Positions 7,364 through 17,037 of a stretch of 64,000 nt of DNA are shown here, piece after piece. This DNA comes from Anditalea andensis (GTDB lineage: Bacteria > Bacteroidota > Bacteroidia > Cytophagales > Cyclobacteriaceae). Position numbers and translations under genes: made by a program. Numbering within the stretch: position 1 is the stretch's first letter; each line of letters opens with the position of its first letter. Where the stretch lies: positions 167,478 to 231,477 of the forward strand of contig NZ_JMIH01000015.1 in NCBI RefSeq assembly GCF_000714815.1, read 5' to 3'. The notes beneath the pieces were generated by a model that ran no database searches, was not told the DNA's origin, and saw nothing but the letters and a program-made list of their open reading frames with translations.

Positions 7364-9295
7364 ATGAGGAATATTTATGAAGAATTGTCATTTACTTTGA
7401 AACTTTTGAAAAAGGAGTGGGAAGAGGATCTGGAGCAATACAGGAAGAAAACATTATATACCTCCATAGCGGATAAAAAAAAAGAAGGAGTATGCTGGTA
7501 TCCAGTAGTTATCAAAAAGCATAAAACCGGTTATGGGGAAAGGTTGATTATAGAGGTAGAACGTAATGATCAGGAACTTCCCCACCTATTTCAATCAGGG
7601 AAATCTGTATCAATATTTTCAAATTCAGGACTTAGTGACTCCCACATTGCTCAAGTGAACGGTGTGGTGAATTTTGTAAGGAAAAATATCATGACTATTA
7701 CCCTACAGCACCATGAGCTTCCAGACTGGGCCAATGAGGGGAAACTTGGAGTGGATCTTCTGTTCGATGAAGCCAGTTATAGAGAAATGGAAGCTGCGAT
7801 AAACATACTTCTTAAAGGAGGAAATGGCCGTACAGGAGAGCTACGGGATGTTTTATTGGGCGTCAGGCCACCTGCTATCAGGAATAATTCATCAGTAGAT
7901 GTCTCCTATTTAAATAGTAGTCAGAATAAAGCAGTAAATATGGTAGAGGATGCTGGAGATGTAGCGGTGATCCATGGCCCCCCTGGAACTGGTAAAACGA
8001 CTACCATGATAGCAGCTATAGAGCAAGCTATAATCTATCATTCACAAATAATGGTCTGTGCACCCAGTAATGCAGCAGTAGATCTGATGGTAGAAAAGTT
8101 ACTGGACAGGGATATCAGGACACTGCGTTTGGGGCACCCTGCCCGGGTAGATGATAAGATGCTTAGCCAGACACTGGATGCCAAGATAGTTTCACATGCC
8201 AGTTATAGAGAACTGAAAAAGGCAAAAAAATCAGCCGAGGAATACCGGAATATGGCCAGAAAATATAAAAGGAACTTCGGTCATGAAGAAAGAATGCAGC
8301 GTAAGCAGCTTTTCGAAATGGCCGGAAGGATGAAAGAAGAAGCGGTCCAATTGGAAGATTATATTACTTATGATATTTTACAGCAGAGCCAGGTCATAGC
8401 TACTACTTTGGTAGGTGCAAACCATCATGTCCTACGGGGGAAAAGTTTTCCTGTAGTCTTTATAGATGAGGCAGGTCAGGGACTTGAACCTGCGACGTGG
8501 ATACCGATACTTAAAGCACAGAAGGTGGTTATGGCCGGAGATCATTGTCAGCTGCCGCCTACTGTCAGATCTTTTGAGGCGGGCCAACTTGGCCTGAAAG
8601 AGACCCTTTTTGAAAAAGTAATTGAAAGGCAGCCACAGCTGTCATCACTGCTATCGCTTCAGTATAGAATGCCCGAAATCATCATGGGTTTTTCTAATCA
8701 AGCATTTTACAAGGGTGCCCTGCGATCAGCAGAAAACACCAAATATCACCTTTTGGATGATGGAGAACCACAAATGATCTTTATAGACACAGCCGGAAGC
8801 GGATATCTGGAGCATACCGAAAAAGATTCCTTAAGTACTGCTAATTATGAAGAAGCGAATTTTACTATGGGATTTCTGGAAAATATGCTGACCGGTTTGG
8901 GTGTGGAGAATATAATTGTTAAAAAATGGGGAGTAGGTGTGATATCTCCCTACAGGGCACAGGTAAGGAGGTTTAAAGAACTGGCTTTGGAAACATCCAC
9001 ATTCCCTACCCTTACGCAGCTGGAAGGACAAATTACAATAGATACTATAGATGGGTTCCAGGGCCAGGAGCGGGATATTATAGTGATCAGTCTGGTAAGG
9101 TCTAATCCCAAAGGGGAAATAGGATTTTTATCTGATACCCGAAGAATGAATGTAGCTCTTACCCGGGCCAAAAGGAAACTGGTAGTGATCGGAGATAGTG
9201 CTACTATCAGTCACCATCCATTTTATCAAAGCTTCCTCAAGTATGTAGAAAACCATTCTTTATACAAAAGCATTTATGAATTTCTGACCTTTTGA
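7364..9295 (+). CDS. Superfamily 1 DNA/RNA helicase (IGHMBP2/Upf1-like)
   Basis: 643 residues from the ATG at 7364 (a TTG one codon earlier is in frame). All main SF1 motifs are present: motif I GPPGTGKTTT near 209, motif II FIDEAGQGLEPA near 370, motif III GDHCQLPPTV near 395, motif IV/V region DTIDGFQGQERDIIV near 565 and motif VI RRMNVALTRAKRKL near 598. The N-terminal 140 residues form the OB-like 1B-type domain of the SMUBP-2 family. A Lys/Glu-rich helical insert (about 280-335) follows motif Ia, as in Upf1-like enzymes. Likely a 5'-3' helicase on nucleic acid; in vivo role not inferable. Its 3' end overlaps the convergent phosphatase gene by 22 bp. Confidence 0.9.
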   Translation: MRNIYEELSFTLKLLKKEWEEDLEQYRKKTLYTSIADKKKEGVCWYPVVIKKHKTGYGERLIIEVERNDQELPHLFQSGKSVSIFSNSGLSDSHIAQVNGVVNFVRKNIMTITLQHHELPDWANEGKLGVDLLFDEASYREMEAAINILLKGGNGRTGELRDVLLGVRPPAIRNNSSVDVSYLNSSQNKAVNMVEDAGDVAVIHGPPGTGKTTTMIAAIEQAIIYHSQIMVCAPSNAAVDLMVEKLLDRDIRTLRLGHPARVDDKMLSQTLDAKIVSHASYRELKKAKKSAEEYRNMARKYKRNFGHEERMQRKQLFEMAGRMKEEAVQLEDYITYDILQQSQVIATTLVGANHHVLRGKSFPVVFIDEAGQGLEPATWIPILKAQKVVMAGDHCQLPPTVRSFEAGQLGLKETLFEKVIERQPQLSSLLSLQYRMPEIIMGFSNQAFYKGALRSAENTKYHLLDDGEPQMIFIDTAGSGYLEHTEKDSLSTANYEEANFTMGFLENMLTGLGVENIIVKKWGVGVISPYRAQVRRFKELALETSTFPTLTQLEGQITIDTIDGFQGQERDIIVISLVRSNPKGEIGFLSDTRRMNVALTRAKRKLVVIGDSATISHHPFYQSFLKYVENHSLYKSIYEFLTF

Positions 9296-10125
9296 GGAGA
9301 AATTTGAAGCTCATCTAAAATCTGGAAAAGAAGTATTTGGTTACTGCTGGCTATGAAGTCATATGGTGCATCTAAATTAAATTCCTTATCTATCATGTCC
9401 AAACCTTCCAGGTCTGTTATTATACCACCAGAAGCATGGAATATTGGGTAAGAGAGCAGGTTATAGAAGTCAGATAATTGTCTGGCTTCTATGGCAAAAT
9501 CAGCGGCTCCTCTTGCTATTTCACAGAGGTCCATACCGCTGTTATCTATGGCTCGGATGTCTTTTACTTTGAAATAAAGAGGGAGACAAAAATCAAAATG
9601 GAATTTAGCTGCAGAATAGCCAGGCTTAAGATAGGCATGGGACTGAGCCAAAGACTGAACTCTATTAAGCTCATTTAAGAAGATTTTTTTATTTAGCCTA
9701 TGGGATTCAAATACAGCGGATTTGTCTTCTATATAATATTGATCGAGGGAATGATAGCCTCCTGTAAAAGAAAAAATCAAATCTTTAAAAGTCAGTGAAG
9801 GTTTGTTTTGGCTGACAGCCAGGCAGAAGCAGGGGTCACCTACCCCTCTGTCCCAATTTCTACTCCCATCTACCGGGTCAATATATAAATTAAAATTTGC
9901 ATCTTTTTTATAGATAGGCGGGAACCCTTCCACATAAATATTTATTGTAAACTGATCCATATATTTTCTTATCAGCTGAAAAGCAACCTCATCTATATGA
10001 TGGGTATCTTTAACTCCTTGGTCCCCAATTTTATTGATGCCATAAAATCCGTTGGATTTTCGGATAGCATTAAGCTCATGATATAAGTGATTAAAGAGGT
10101 CTTTGCTGATTTGAATGAAATCCAT
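9274..10125 (-). CDS. Inositol monophosphatase family phosphatase
   Basis: 283 residues. The metal-binding signature is YIDPVDGSRNWDRG near 90-103 (DPxDGSxN), with an upstream Glu/His-containing helix. The C-terminal motif is LSDFYNLLSYPIFHASGGIITD near 225-246, where the usual WDxAA is replaced by SDFYN but the metal-ligand Asp and GG turn are kept. Family substrates include inositol phosphates, 3'-phosphoadenosine 5'-phosphate and fructose 1,6-bisphosphate; the altered motif prevents a choice. It lies downstream of the Nudix gene on the same strand (9-base gap), so the pair may form an operon concerned with nucleotide-type phosphate clean-up. Confidence 0.8.
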   Translation of the reverse strand: MDFIQISKDLFNHLYHELNAIRKSNGFYGINKIGDQGVKDTHHIDEVAFQLIRKYMDQFTINIYVEGFPPIYKKDANFNLYIDPVDGSRNWDRGVGDPCFCLAVSQNKPSLTFKDLIFSFTGGYHSLDQYYIEDKSAVFESHRLNKKIFLNELNRVQSLAQSHAYLKPGYSAAKFHFDFCLPLYFKVKDIRAIDNSGMDLCEIARGAADFAIEARQLSDFYNLLSYPIFHASGGIITDLEGLDMIDKEFNLDAPYDFIASSNQILLFQILDELQISPQKVRNS

Positions 10126-10134
10126 ATATAAAAT

Positions 10135-10704
10135 TTATTTGAATACCATCATCAAGCCGATGAGGGTTTTAGCATCTTGGATGCCGCTGTTTTGTAATAG
10201 GTCATTAATTTCAGCACGACTGTACTGAATAACTTCTATTCCTTCATTTTCATCTTCAGCTCCACCGCCCTCATTCTTTTTATGTGCTGTCGTGCTGTGG
10301 CAAAGATACAGATGGATTCTTTCTGATGTTCCTCCTGGGCTTAGAAAAAAAGAAGATAAAAATTCAATACTCTTTACCTCATAGCCCAGTTCCTCCAATA
10401 TCTCCCTTTTTATACTGTCTTCATATGTTTCATCTTCTTCCACTATACCTGCTACCAGTTCAGTGACCCATCCCCCTCCTTTGGCATACGTAGGATATCT
10501 GAACTGCCGTGTAAAAAGGTACGTATCTTCATCTTCCAGATACACTACTGCCGCTACTGCATCATTTCTATCTACATACAACCTGTCTAATACCGGGCTC
10601 ATTTCACCATTGGGCATGGTAAACTGAATCTTTCCTTTTTTTACTTTTAAAAAATCATCGAATACCACTTTTTCACTTGATATGTTTACTTTTTTATGTT
10701 TCAT
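10135..10704 (-). CDS. Nudix hydrolase (ADP-ribose pyrophosphatase type)
   Basis: 189 residues. The Nudix box GX5EX7REUXEEXGU is complete: GIVEEDETYEDSIKREILEE followed by LGY, near residues 85-107. The N-terminal half has the domain arrangement of ADP-ribose/ADP-sugar pyrophosphatases (VYLEDEDTYLFTRQFRYP, then WVTELVAG). Such enzymes cleave ADP-ribose or sugar nucleotides to AMP and a sugar phosphate. First gene of a likely two-gene unit with the inositol-monophosphatase-family gene. Confidence 0.9.
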   Translation of the reverse strand: MKHKKVNISSEKVVFDDFLKVKKGKIQFTMPNGEMSPVLDRLYVDRNDAVAAVVYLEDEDTYLFTRQFRYPTYAKGGGWVTELVAGIVEEDETYEDSIKREILEELGYEVKSIEFLSSFFLSPGGTSERIHLYLCHSTTAHKKNEGGGAEDENEGIEVIQYSRAEINDLLQNSGIQDAKTLIGLMMVFK

Positions 10705-10789
10705 GGGTTTTTATTTTAGTGCCAAGAATACAAACAAATAAAAGCACATATGGTTGTATGTGGTAGAAAGAATATAAAAACCAAACTAT

Positions 10790-11302
10790 ATGACCACTAC
10801 TAATAACCAGGAGAGAGCAAGACTCAGAGAATTAATAGAAAAAATAGAACTTGCCATGATGGTAACCAGCCACGGAGAGGAATTAAGGGCGCGACCTATG
10901 AGTACCAGCCAGATGGATGAGGATGGTAATCTATGGTTTTTCAGTAACGAATTTACTGCTAAAACGGAGGAAATTAAAGAAGACCAGCAAGTTAATCTCA
11001 GTTATGCTGACCAATCGTCAAATTCTTATGTATCTATAAGTGGGACTGCTACCATGATTCATGATCGGGCAAAAATTGATGAACTTTGGAGCCCGATATT
11101 AAAAGCATGGTTTCCTAATGGTAAAGATGATCCGGATATGACTTTAATAAAGGTGGTACCGCACGCTTCGGAATATTGGGACAGCAGTGCAAGTAAAATG
11201 GTGAAGCTATTCAATATTACAAAGGCTATCATAAAAGGGGAAACCTACCATGAACAAGCTGATGATAATGAAAATGTGAAACAAGATCATGACAATCAAT
11301 AA
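10790..11302 (+). CDS. Pyridoxamine 5'-phosphate oxidase-fold protein (general stress protein 26 type)
   Basis: 170 residues with the split-barrel flavin-binding fold: start region IEKIELAMMVTSHGEELRARPMST, then DGNLWFFSNEFTAKTEEI and VNLSYADQSSNSYVSISGTA, followed by ELWSPILKAWFPNGKDDPD, the usual pattern of the general-stress-protein-26 branch. Members bind FMN or FAD and have been linked to stress responses, but enzymatic substrates are mostly unknown. The last 15 residues are a hydrophilic tail. Divergent from the Nudix gene; its transcript ends at the hairpin shared with the convergent DUF4924 gene. Confidence 0.85.
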   Translation: MTTTNNQERARLRELIEKIELAMMVTSHGEELRARPMSTSQMDEDGNLWFFSNEFTAKTEEIKEDQQVNLSYADQSSNSYVSISGTATMIHDRAKIDELWSPILKAWFPNGKDDPDMTLIKVVPHASEYWDSSASKMVKLFNITKAIIKGETYHEQADDNENVKQDHDNQ

Positions 11303-11325
11303 TATGTGATATCAATCAATTAGAT

Positions 11326-11357
11326 CAAAGCTAACCATGTGTTAGCTTTGTTTTTTT
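11326..11357. terminator. Intrinsic terminator overlapping the stop codon of the DUF4924 gene
   Basis: Perfect 10-bp stem CAAAGCTAAC (11326-11335) with GTTAGCTTTG (11341-11350), 5-nt loop and seven Ts after it. It terminates the + strand PPOX-fold gene, and its left arm contains the TAG stop codon of the convergent minus-strand gene. Confidence 0.85.
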
Positions 11358-11876
11358 ATTATCCATATAAACTGCGTTTAGATAGCCCAATACTTGTCCA
11401 AAGGATGTTACGGCCTCTTCTAATTTTTCTGTGACAGTCCTGCCCGTAAGCCTGCATAATAGCAAACCGTAGACGCCGTTCAGGCATATCTGTATTTCGT
11501 GACCCAAATCCTGACCCTCAGCAGATGCTATAAAATCAATTACATGGGGTTTTGCATACCCATATATTTTAAAATAATCTTTGTCTTTTTTTAAAAGGTC
11601 CCAATGTATGTGCGCCAGTTCATCTACCACGGATTTCACTTCATTTAAATGCCCTTTTTCCTCTATTCCCTGCACTTTCATTTTATGCGCCAGCTCATCA
11701 AACCATTTTGCTATGACTGTCTTTTCTTCTTCACTTACAGGATAGTGACTGACCACATACTGCTTGATGTCATTGGATTCAAATTTATAGGATCTTAATA
11801 AATCCTCCATTTGATACATGTAGATGATGTACTCGCCTATATTTGTTTTTTTCTTCTTTTCTGCTAGGTCTTTCAT
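11331..11876 (-). CDS. DUF4924 family protein
   Basis: 181 residues, soluble and predicted helical. It matches from memory the DUF4924 family found in Bacteroidota (ANIAEYIIYMWQMEDLIR-like opening, here TNIGEYIIYMYQMEDLLRSY; a central DFIASAEGQDLGHEIQICLN; and an end on helices around the phrase FGQVLGYLNAVY). No catalytic motif is evident and no function is known. It is monocistronic, ending on the shared terminator. Confidence 0.8.
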   Translation of the reverse strand: MKDLAEKKKKTNIGEYIIYMYQMEDLLRSYKFESNDIKQYVVSHYPVSEEEKTVIAKWFDELAHKMKVQGIEEKGHLNEVKSVVDELAHIHWDLLKKDKDYFKIYGYAKPHVIDFIASAEGQDLGHEIQICLNGVYGLLLCRLTGRTVTEKLEEAVTSFGQVLGYLNAVYMDNKKTKLTHG

Positions 11877-11963
11877 AGAGGTTTAGTCAATCAGTCTATG
11901 CAAAGGTCGTAAAGAATTTTAATATACCATGAACCCCTTATGTATATGATACCCTTAATGCAA

Positions 11964-12551
11964 TTAATGTCTATTTAGTTCGGTCCTGAAAAACATGTCC
12001 CATTCCTCCTGTTTTTCGTAATTTCTTGGATTGGTTGTTTCCAGGTCATATTGCTGGTCCATTTTTCTCCATTCTAAAAACTGTGATCTTATCAGGCTGT
12101 CAAACTCAGCTTGGTGTGAGGATGGGTGAAAACGGTAAGATTTTACTTGCTCCAAAATTCTGTATCCCATGATTTGAGCAATTTTATAGTGGCCATTTTC
12201 GTGGTTGAGTACCGCATTTTTTGTAGGTTGATCCGCTCGGGCCATAAATGAACCTGATACCTGGGTAAGTTCTTTATCTATGCCCACTTCCAGCGCTACG
12301 ATTATTTTAGCATATCCATTTTTTTGTTTTATGTTTCTTATAGTAGGTTCTATAAAGGTAATACAGCGCGCATTTATCCTTGGGCGATTATTGATTTTCT
12401 CTACCAGTTTAAAATCCCTCCACTGCAGCTTACGGTCAGGACTGATGCTCAAGGAGGAGGAGTTTAAGTAATATAACCAAAATCCTCCCAAAACAGCGGC
12501 TGTGAAAAACAATATATAAACGATGTACCTGTATATGGTCTTAGTAGTCAT
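11964..12551 (-). CDS. DUF922-type membrane-anchored protein with HExxH-like motif
   Basis: 195 residues from the ATG at 12551; an in-frame GTG at 12584 gives 11 more residues but places hydrophilic codons before the membrane anchor, so I prefer the ATG. One N-terminal membrane segment (about 7-27) is followed by a periplasmic domain containing VLNHENGHYKIAQIMGYRIL near 125-144. NHENGH is close to the zincin motif HExxH (HENGH), with a possible third ligand downstream. This pattern is that of the DUF922 family of putative Zn-dependent proteases. Enzymatic activity is inferred from the motif only. Confidence 0.72.
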   Translation of the reverse strand: MTTKTIYRYIVYILFFTAAVLGGFWLYYLNSSSLSISPDRKLQWRDFKLVEKINNRPRINARCITFIEPTIRNIKQKNGYAKIIVALEVGIDKELTQVSGSFMARADQPTKNAVLNHENGHYKIAQIMGYRILEQVKSYRFHPSSHQAEFDSLIRSQFLEWRKMDQQYDLETTNPRNYEKQEEWDMFFRTELNRH

Positions 12552-12641
12552 AATTATAAATTCTAAGAAGCAAAAACGGATCACTTTTACTTTGAGTCAC
12601 AATTTAAGGGATAATATAAGGTTAAAACCCTAACATTTTAC

Positions 12642-12649
12642 TAATTTTG
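12642..12649 (+). promoter_or_regulatory. Candidate -7 box upstream of lepA
   Basis: TAATTTTG fits the Bacteroidota -7 consensus TAnnTTTG and ends only 8 bases before the lepA ATG. No good -33 TTG at the standard spacing is visible, so this is weak; if used, the message would be almost leaderless. Confidence 0.3.
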
Positions 12650-12657
12650 CTGATAGT

Positions 12658-14451
12658 ATGAATATGCAAAAAATAAGAAATTTCTGTATCATAGCCCATA
12701 TTGATCATGGGAAGAGTACACTGGCCGATCGTTTACTGGAGTTTACCCATACGGTATCCGGTAGGGAGATGCAGGCCCAATTACTGGATAATATGGATCT
12801 GGAGCGTGAGCGTGGTATCACCATCAAGTCTCATGCTATTCAAATGAAATACATATATAAAGGCGAAGAATACACCCTTAACCTTATTGATACCCCTGGC
12901 CACGTAGATTTTTCCTATGAGGTGTCACGGTCTATAGCTGCCTGTGAGGGTGCGCTACTGATAGTAGATGCCTCACAGGGTGTGGAAGCTCAGACGATTT
13001 CTAATCTATACCTGGCCATGGGCCATGATCTAGAGATTATTCCAGTATTGAATAAGATAGATCTACCCGGTGCAGATCCAGAGGTGGTAGCAGACGAAGT
13101 GATCGATCTTATCGGTTGTGACCGTGAGGATATAGTGTTGGCATCGGGTAAGGAGGGGATTGGTATTGAAGAGATCTTAAATGCTGTCATTGAAAAGGTT
13201 CCAGCACCTACAGGCGATGAAGAAGCACCGCTACAGGCGATGATCTTCGACTCTATGTACAATCCCTTTAGAGGTGTTGAAGTACTATTCAGGATCTTTA
13301 ACGGAACCATCAGTAAGGGGGACAAAATAAAATTTGTCAATACCGGTAAGGAATATGAAGCGGACGAGATCGGGATATTAGGTATCAATCAGATGCCACA
13401 GAAATCCCTGATGGCAGGTAATGTGGGTTATCTTATCTCAGGTATCAAAGTAGCCAAGGAAGTAAAAGTAGGGGATACGATTACCCATATCAAACGTCCA
13501 TGCCAGACCACAGTAAAAGGTTTTGAAAATGTAAAGCCGATGGTTTTTGCGGGTATCTATCCTGTAGAAACTACCGACTTTGAAGAACTCAGAGCTTCCA
13601 TGGAAAAACTTCAACTAAATGATGCCTCCTTAGTATGGGAGCCAGAGACATCAGCAGCATTGGGGTTTGGATTCCGTTGTGGATTCTTAGGAATGCTTCA
13701 CATGGAAATTATCCAGGAAAGGTTAGAACGGGAATTTGACATGACGGTGATCACCACTGTACCTTCTGTGCAGTTCCGTGCCCTTATGAATAATAATGAA
13801 TACCAAGTAATCAATGCGCCATCAGATATGCCCGAACCAACATTCTTTAAGCATATAGAAGAGCCATTTGTAAAGGCATCGATCATTACTGCTGCAGAAT
13901 ATGTAGGCCCGGTAATTCAGCTATGTATGGAAAAAAGAGGCCAGATCAAAAATCAAATATACCTCACCTCAGAAAGGGTAGAACTTACATTTGATATGCC
14001 TCTGGCTGAGATCGTATTTGATTTCTTTGATAAGTTGAAGACTATTTCGCGCGGATATGCTTCTCTTGATTATGAGATGAAAGGCTATCAGCAGTCTACC
14101 ATGGTAAGGCTGGATGTGATGTTAAACGGTGAAGTGGTAGACGCCCTATCTGCAATCGTGCACCGAGACAAAGCCTACGAATGGGGCAAGCGCCTATGCG
14201 AAAAACTAAAAGAACTGGTTCCTCGACAGATGTTTGAGATAGCCATCCAAGCCGCCATAGGGACCAAAATCATCGCAAGAGAAACCGTCAAAGCCTTACG
14301 AAAAAACGTATTGGCGAAATGTTATGGTGGTGATATTTCCCGGAAAAGAAAGCTTCTGGACAAGCAGAAAAAAGGGAAGAAGCGTATGAGACAAGTTGGT
14401 AATGTAGAGATTCCGCAGGAGGCATTTATGGCTGTGTTAAAATTAGATTAA
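12658..14451 (+). CDS. lepA: Elongation factor 4 (LepA), ribosome back-translocase GTPase
   Basis: 597 residues, the standard LepA length. G1 AHIDHGKST near 13-21, G2 region ERGITI near 48, G3 DTPGHVD near 78-84 and G4 NKID near 132 define the translational GTPase domain; domains II, III and V follow, and the LepA-specific C-terminal domain ends [20 protein letters not shown]. It binds ribosomes and promotes fidelity and initiation under stress. Monocistronic here; the usual lepB neighbour is absent. A spacer of more than 700 bp follows. Confidence 0.97.
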   Translation: MNMQKIRNFCIIAHIDHGKSTLADRLLEFTHTVSGREMQAQLLDNMDLERERGITIKSHAIQMKYIYKGEEYTLNLIDTPGHVDFSYEVSRSIAACEGALLIVDASQGVEAQTISNLYLAMGHDLEIIPVLNKIDLPGADPEVVADEVIDLIGCDREDIVLASGKEGIGIEEILNAVIEKVPAPTGDEEAPLQAMIFDSMYNPFRGVEVLFRIFNGTISKGDKIKFVNTGKEYEADEIGILGINQMPQKSLMAGNVGYLISGIKVAKEVKVGDTITHIKRPCQTTVKGFENVKPMVFAGIYPVETTDFEELRASMEKLQLNDASLVWEPETSAALGFGFRCGFLGMLHMEIIQERLEREFDMTVITTVPSVQFRALMNNNEYQVINAPSDMPEPTFFKHIEEPFVKASIITAAEYVGPVIQLCMEKRGQIKNQIYLTSERVELTFDMPLAEIVFDFFDKLKTISRGYASLDYEMKGYQQSTMVRLDVMLNGEVVDALSAIVHRDKAYEWGKRLCEKLKELVPRQMFEIAIQAAIGTKIIARETVKALRKNVLAKCYGGDISRKRKLLDKQKKGKKRMRQVGNVEIPQEAFMAVLKLD

Positions 14452-15167
14452 AATGCAGCCAAAGACGTGATTTAATTCTTAGTCATCATTCGGCATTCTG
14501 ACTTCTTTCTTTGTTTTGAATATTGAATGCCGAATGTTATTCGCTGAGTACTGAAGTTAATATATCCTGTCCTGTCTATTTTTTTTATGGCCTTAATATA
14601 TGTTAAGAAGAGGGTAATAAATATTGCGGTTAAGATTAAAAAAGTTATCCGACATCATTACACTCCATATAGGGGTGAATCATTCAGGGACGCAATCTTT
14701 CGGTCCGATACCGCTCCTGATTTGTATTATGAATGAGTTCAAGGCCCTGAATTTACAAAAGACTTATTGGCGAAGACAGGAGTTGTATAAAATGAGTTGA
14801 AGAGGGTTTTGGTCGGTTTGAGGATTAATCTCAAATTATATAATAACCAATGATTAGTGAATAACTGGTTATTGATGGAATAAATTGAGATCTATTTTAG
14901 TAAAAAGTGTAGCGCCTACCCAGAAATGTCTAAAATAAATTGCATGTTAACGATGTTTAATTGGTTCAGGTTTCCAGTATGTATTAACTTCGTAAATCTA
15001 TTGAATTAGCTATTAAAGAAAGAATTGAAATTCTCTCGATGATAGCATCTTAAAAAAGCTAAAAAAATTTATCTATTAACAGGAAAGTATTCAAATAGAG
15101 CGAGTTGATGGTAATAATATTGTATTAGTGTCATCCCTTTTACTTCCTGTTTCCAACATCGTACTTC
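14452..15167. other. Long non-coding spacer with inverted repeats
   Basis: 716 bp without a convincing gene. Directly after lepA is a perfect 12-bp inverted repeat, CATTCGGCATTC (14487-14498) and GAATGCCGAATG (14525-14536). Further on are TTCAGGG/CCCTGAA arms around a GC-richer patch (about 14686-14747) and AATAACCA/TGGTTATT arms (about 14840-14875). All frames are broken by stops. Relative to other spacers in the window it is long and locally GC-rich, so it may hold a decayed mobile element or a structured RNA; I cannot assign either. Confidence 0.4.
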
Positions 15168-16046
15168 ATGATAATCGACGGTAAAAAAACATCAGAAGAA
15201 ATAAAGAATGAAATAGCGGCCAGAGTAGCTGAGATAAAAATCGAAGGGGGGAAAATTCCCCACCTAGCTGCCGTTCTGGTAGGATATGATGGTGCTAGTC
15301 AGACATATGTAAATGCTAAAGTGAAATCCTGTGAGCAGGTCGGTTTCGAATCTACGCTCATTAGATTGGAAGATGATGTGACTGAAAAGGAGCTGCTTAA
15401 AGTAGTGGAGGATATAAATCAAAATCCAGAAATCGATGGGTTGATCGTTCAGCTCCCTCTTCCAAAGCATATTTCTGTAGAGAAAGTGACAGAAATGATC
15501 AAGCCTGAAAAGGATGTAGATGGCTTTACGCCTTCTAACGTAGGCCGACTCGCCCTAAACTGGCCCTCATATGTCTCAGCTACTCCAAATGGTATCATGG
15601 AGCTGCTTAAAAGATATAATATTGAAACTTCAGGTAAAAACTGTGTAGTAATTGGCCGCAGTCACATTGTGGGCTCCCCGATGAGTATCCTGATGGCCAG
15701 AAACACTAATCCGGGAAATGCTACCGTTACACTGACACACAGCCGGACGCAAAACCTACCGGAGATTACCCGGAATGCTGATATACTAATAGTAGCGATA
15801 GGAAAGCCTGGATTTGTCACAGCGGATATGGTAAAAGAAGGGGCTGTAGTAATAGATGTAGGTATCCATAGAGTGGAGGATACAAGTAAGAAGAGTGGAT
15901 TTAAATTGATAGGAGATGTAAAATTTGATGAGGTATCAGAAAAGGCCTCTGCTATTACGCCTGTACCCGGTGGTGTAGGGCCTATGACCATTGCTTCATT
16001 ACTGTCCAATACATTGTTAGCTGCAGAGAAGCGTATATATAGATAA
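15168..16046 (+). CDS. folD: Bifunctional methylenetetrahydrofolate dehydrogenase/cyclohydrolase
   Basis: 292 residues. Interconverts 5,10-methylene-, 5,10-methenyl- and 10-formyl-tetrahydrofolate in one-carbon metabolism in the cytosol. Hallmarks are [18 protein letters not shown] with Tyr and catalytic Lys near 45-60, [11 protein letters not shown] near 95-105, [10 protein letters not shown] near 115-124, the NAD(P)-binding [17 protein letters not shown] near 161-177 and [15 protein letters not shown] near 265-279. Full length; the start gives the typical MIIDGK opening. It ends at a short terminator before a methyltransferase gene. Confidence 0.97.
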   Translation: MIIDGKKTSEEIKNEIAARVAEIKIEGGKIPHLAAVLVGYDGASQTYVNAKVKSCEQVGFESTLIRLEDDVTEKELLKVVEDINQNPEIDGLIVQLPLPKHISVEKVTEMIKPEKDVDGFTPSNVGRLALNWPSYVSATPNGIMELLKRYNIETSGKNCVVIGRSHIVGSPMSILMARNTNPGNATVTLTHSRTQNLPEITRNADILIVAIGKPGFVTADMVKEGAVVIDVGIHRVEDTSKKSGFKLIGDVKFDEVSEKASAITPVPGGVGPMTIASLLSNTLLAAEKRIYR

Positions 16047-16065
16047 ATGGTGTTTGTGAATTTTT

Positions 16066-16099
16066 AAGGCTGTCTTAATGACGGCCTTTTTTTTTTTTA
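16066..16099 (+). terminator. Intrinsic terminator after folD
   Basis: AAGGCTGTC (16066-16074) pairs with GACGGCCTT (16080-16088; one G-U pair) across a small loop, followed by a run of 12 T. Confidence 0.8.
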
Positions 16100-16186
16100 G
16101 TATTAGAGGTTGTTGAAATAATGCTGGACCGGTAGTACTGGAGGTCATTTTTAGAAAGTGTTTTCCAATTATTAATAGTTAGATCT

Positions 16187-16771
16187 ATGTCTGATAGCTT
16201 GCCTTTCTTTTCAGATGAAGCGTTTGATAGTTTTTATCCGATGAAGGTGCGGAAATTATCCAGCACGCATTGGACACCAATAGGAGTGGCTATAAAGGCG
16301 GTTATATTCTTGGTAAAAAATCACCGTACCAGGGTGTTGGATCTTGGATCTGGAGCAGGTAAATTCTGCGTGGTGGCGGCTATGAATACCGATGCTCATA
16401 TCACAGGAGTAGAACAAAGAGCTGGATTGGTTTTTCTTTCTAGGAAACTTGCCCTCCATTATAAAGTAGAAAATGTTTCATTTATTCATTCAGATATAAA
16501 GGAAATCAATTTCAGGCAATTTGATTCTTTTTATTTTTTTAATTCGTTTGAGGAAAATCTAAACTTGAAAGATAAAATTGATGCTGATAATAATTTTAAT
16601 CCTGTTAAGTATTTGGAATATTTTGATTTCCTAAAACAAAAGCTAGATGAAGCTAATGTAGGCACTAGGGTAGTTACTTACTATGGTGACAGTGATATCA
16701 TCCCAGAGAGCTATATCAGGGTTAAAAGTGTCAATAATGGGAAGCTATTGTTTTGGGAAAAGAAGCATTGA
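16187..16771 (+). CDS. Class I SAM-dependent methyltransferase
   Basis: 194 residues. SAM-binding motif I is VLDLGSGAGKFCVVAA near 51-66, followed by the acidic ribose ligand in HITGVEQRAG near 75-84 and motif IV IKEINFRQFDSFYFFNSFEE near 105-124. A compact Rossmann-fold methyltransferase; the substrate is not evident. The N-terminal segment PMKVRKLSSTHWTPIGVAIKA is typical of a Bacteroidota group of unknown substrate. Starts after the folD terminator, so independently transcribed. Confidence 0.85.
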   Translation: MSDSLPFFSDEAFDSFYPMKVRKLSSTHWTPIGVAIKAVIFLVKNHRTRVLDLGSGAGKFCVVAAMNTDAHITGVEQRAGLVFLSRKLALHYKVENVSFIHSDIKEINFRQFDSFYFFNSFEENLNLKDKIDADNNFNPVKYLEYFDFLKQKLDEANVGTRVVTYYGDSDIIPESYIRVKSVNNGKLLFWEKKH

Positions 16772-17037
16772 TATTATCAGTAGAAATGTCCATGATGCAG
16801 TCAGTATTAGTAGATCTGATCGTACCAAGAATTAAATAAATTTAATATATCCTGTTTTTTTATCCTATATGTGAAAATATTAAAGTGTTTTTTAAAGTAT
16901 TTAATTCTTATTTTTAGATATTTTACCTTTTAAAATATTGTATCTATTAAACGTGTAGTGATTATATTATGAGTGGTTAGGATTTATATTACTTTTCCAC
17001 CAGATTTAAGTATATATAAACTTTAACCCTACATAAT

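Noticed and set aside
11901..11908. Minus-strand promoter for the DUF4924 gene (GACCTTTG)
   Set aside because: The first base of the -7 box deviates and no -33 TTG at the right distance is evident.
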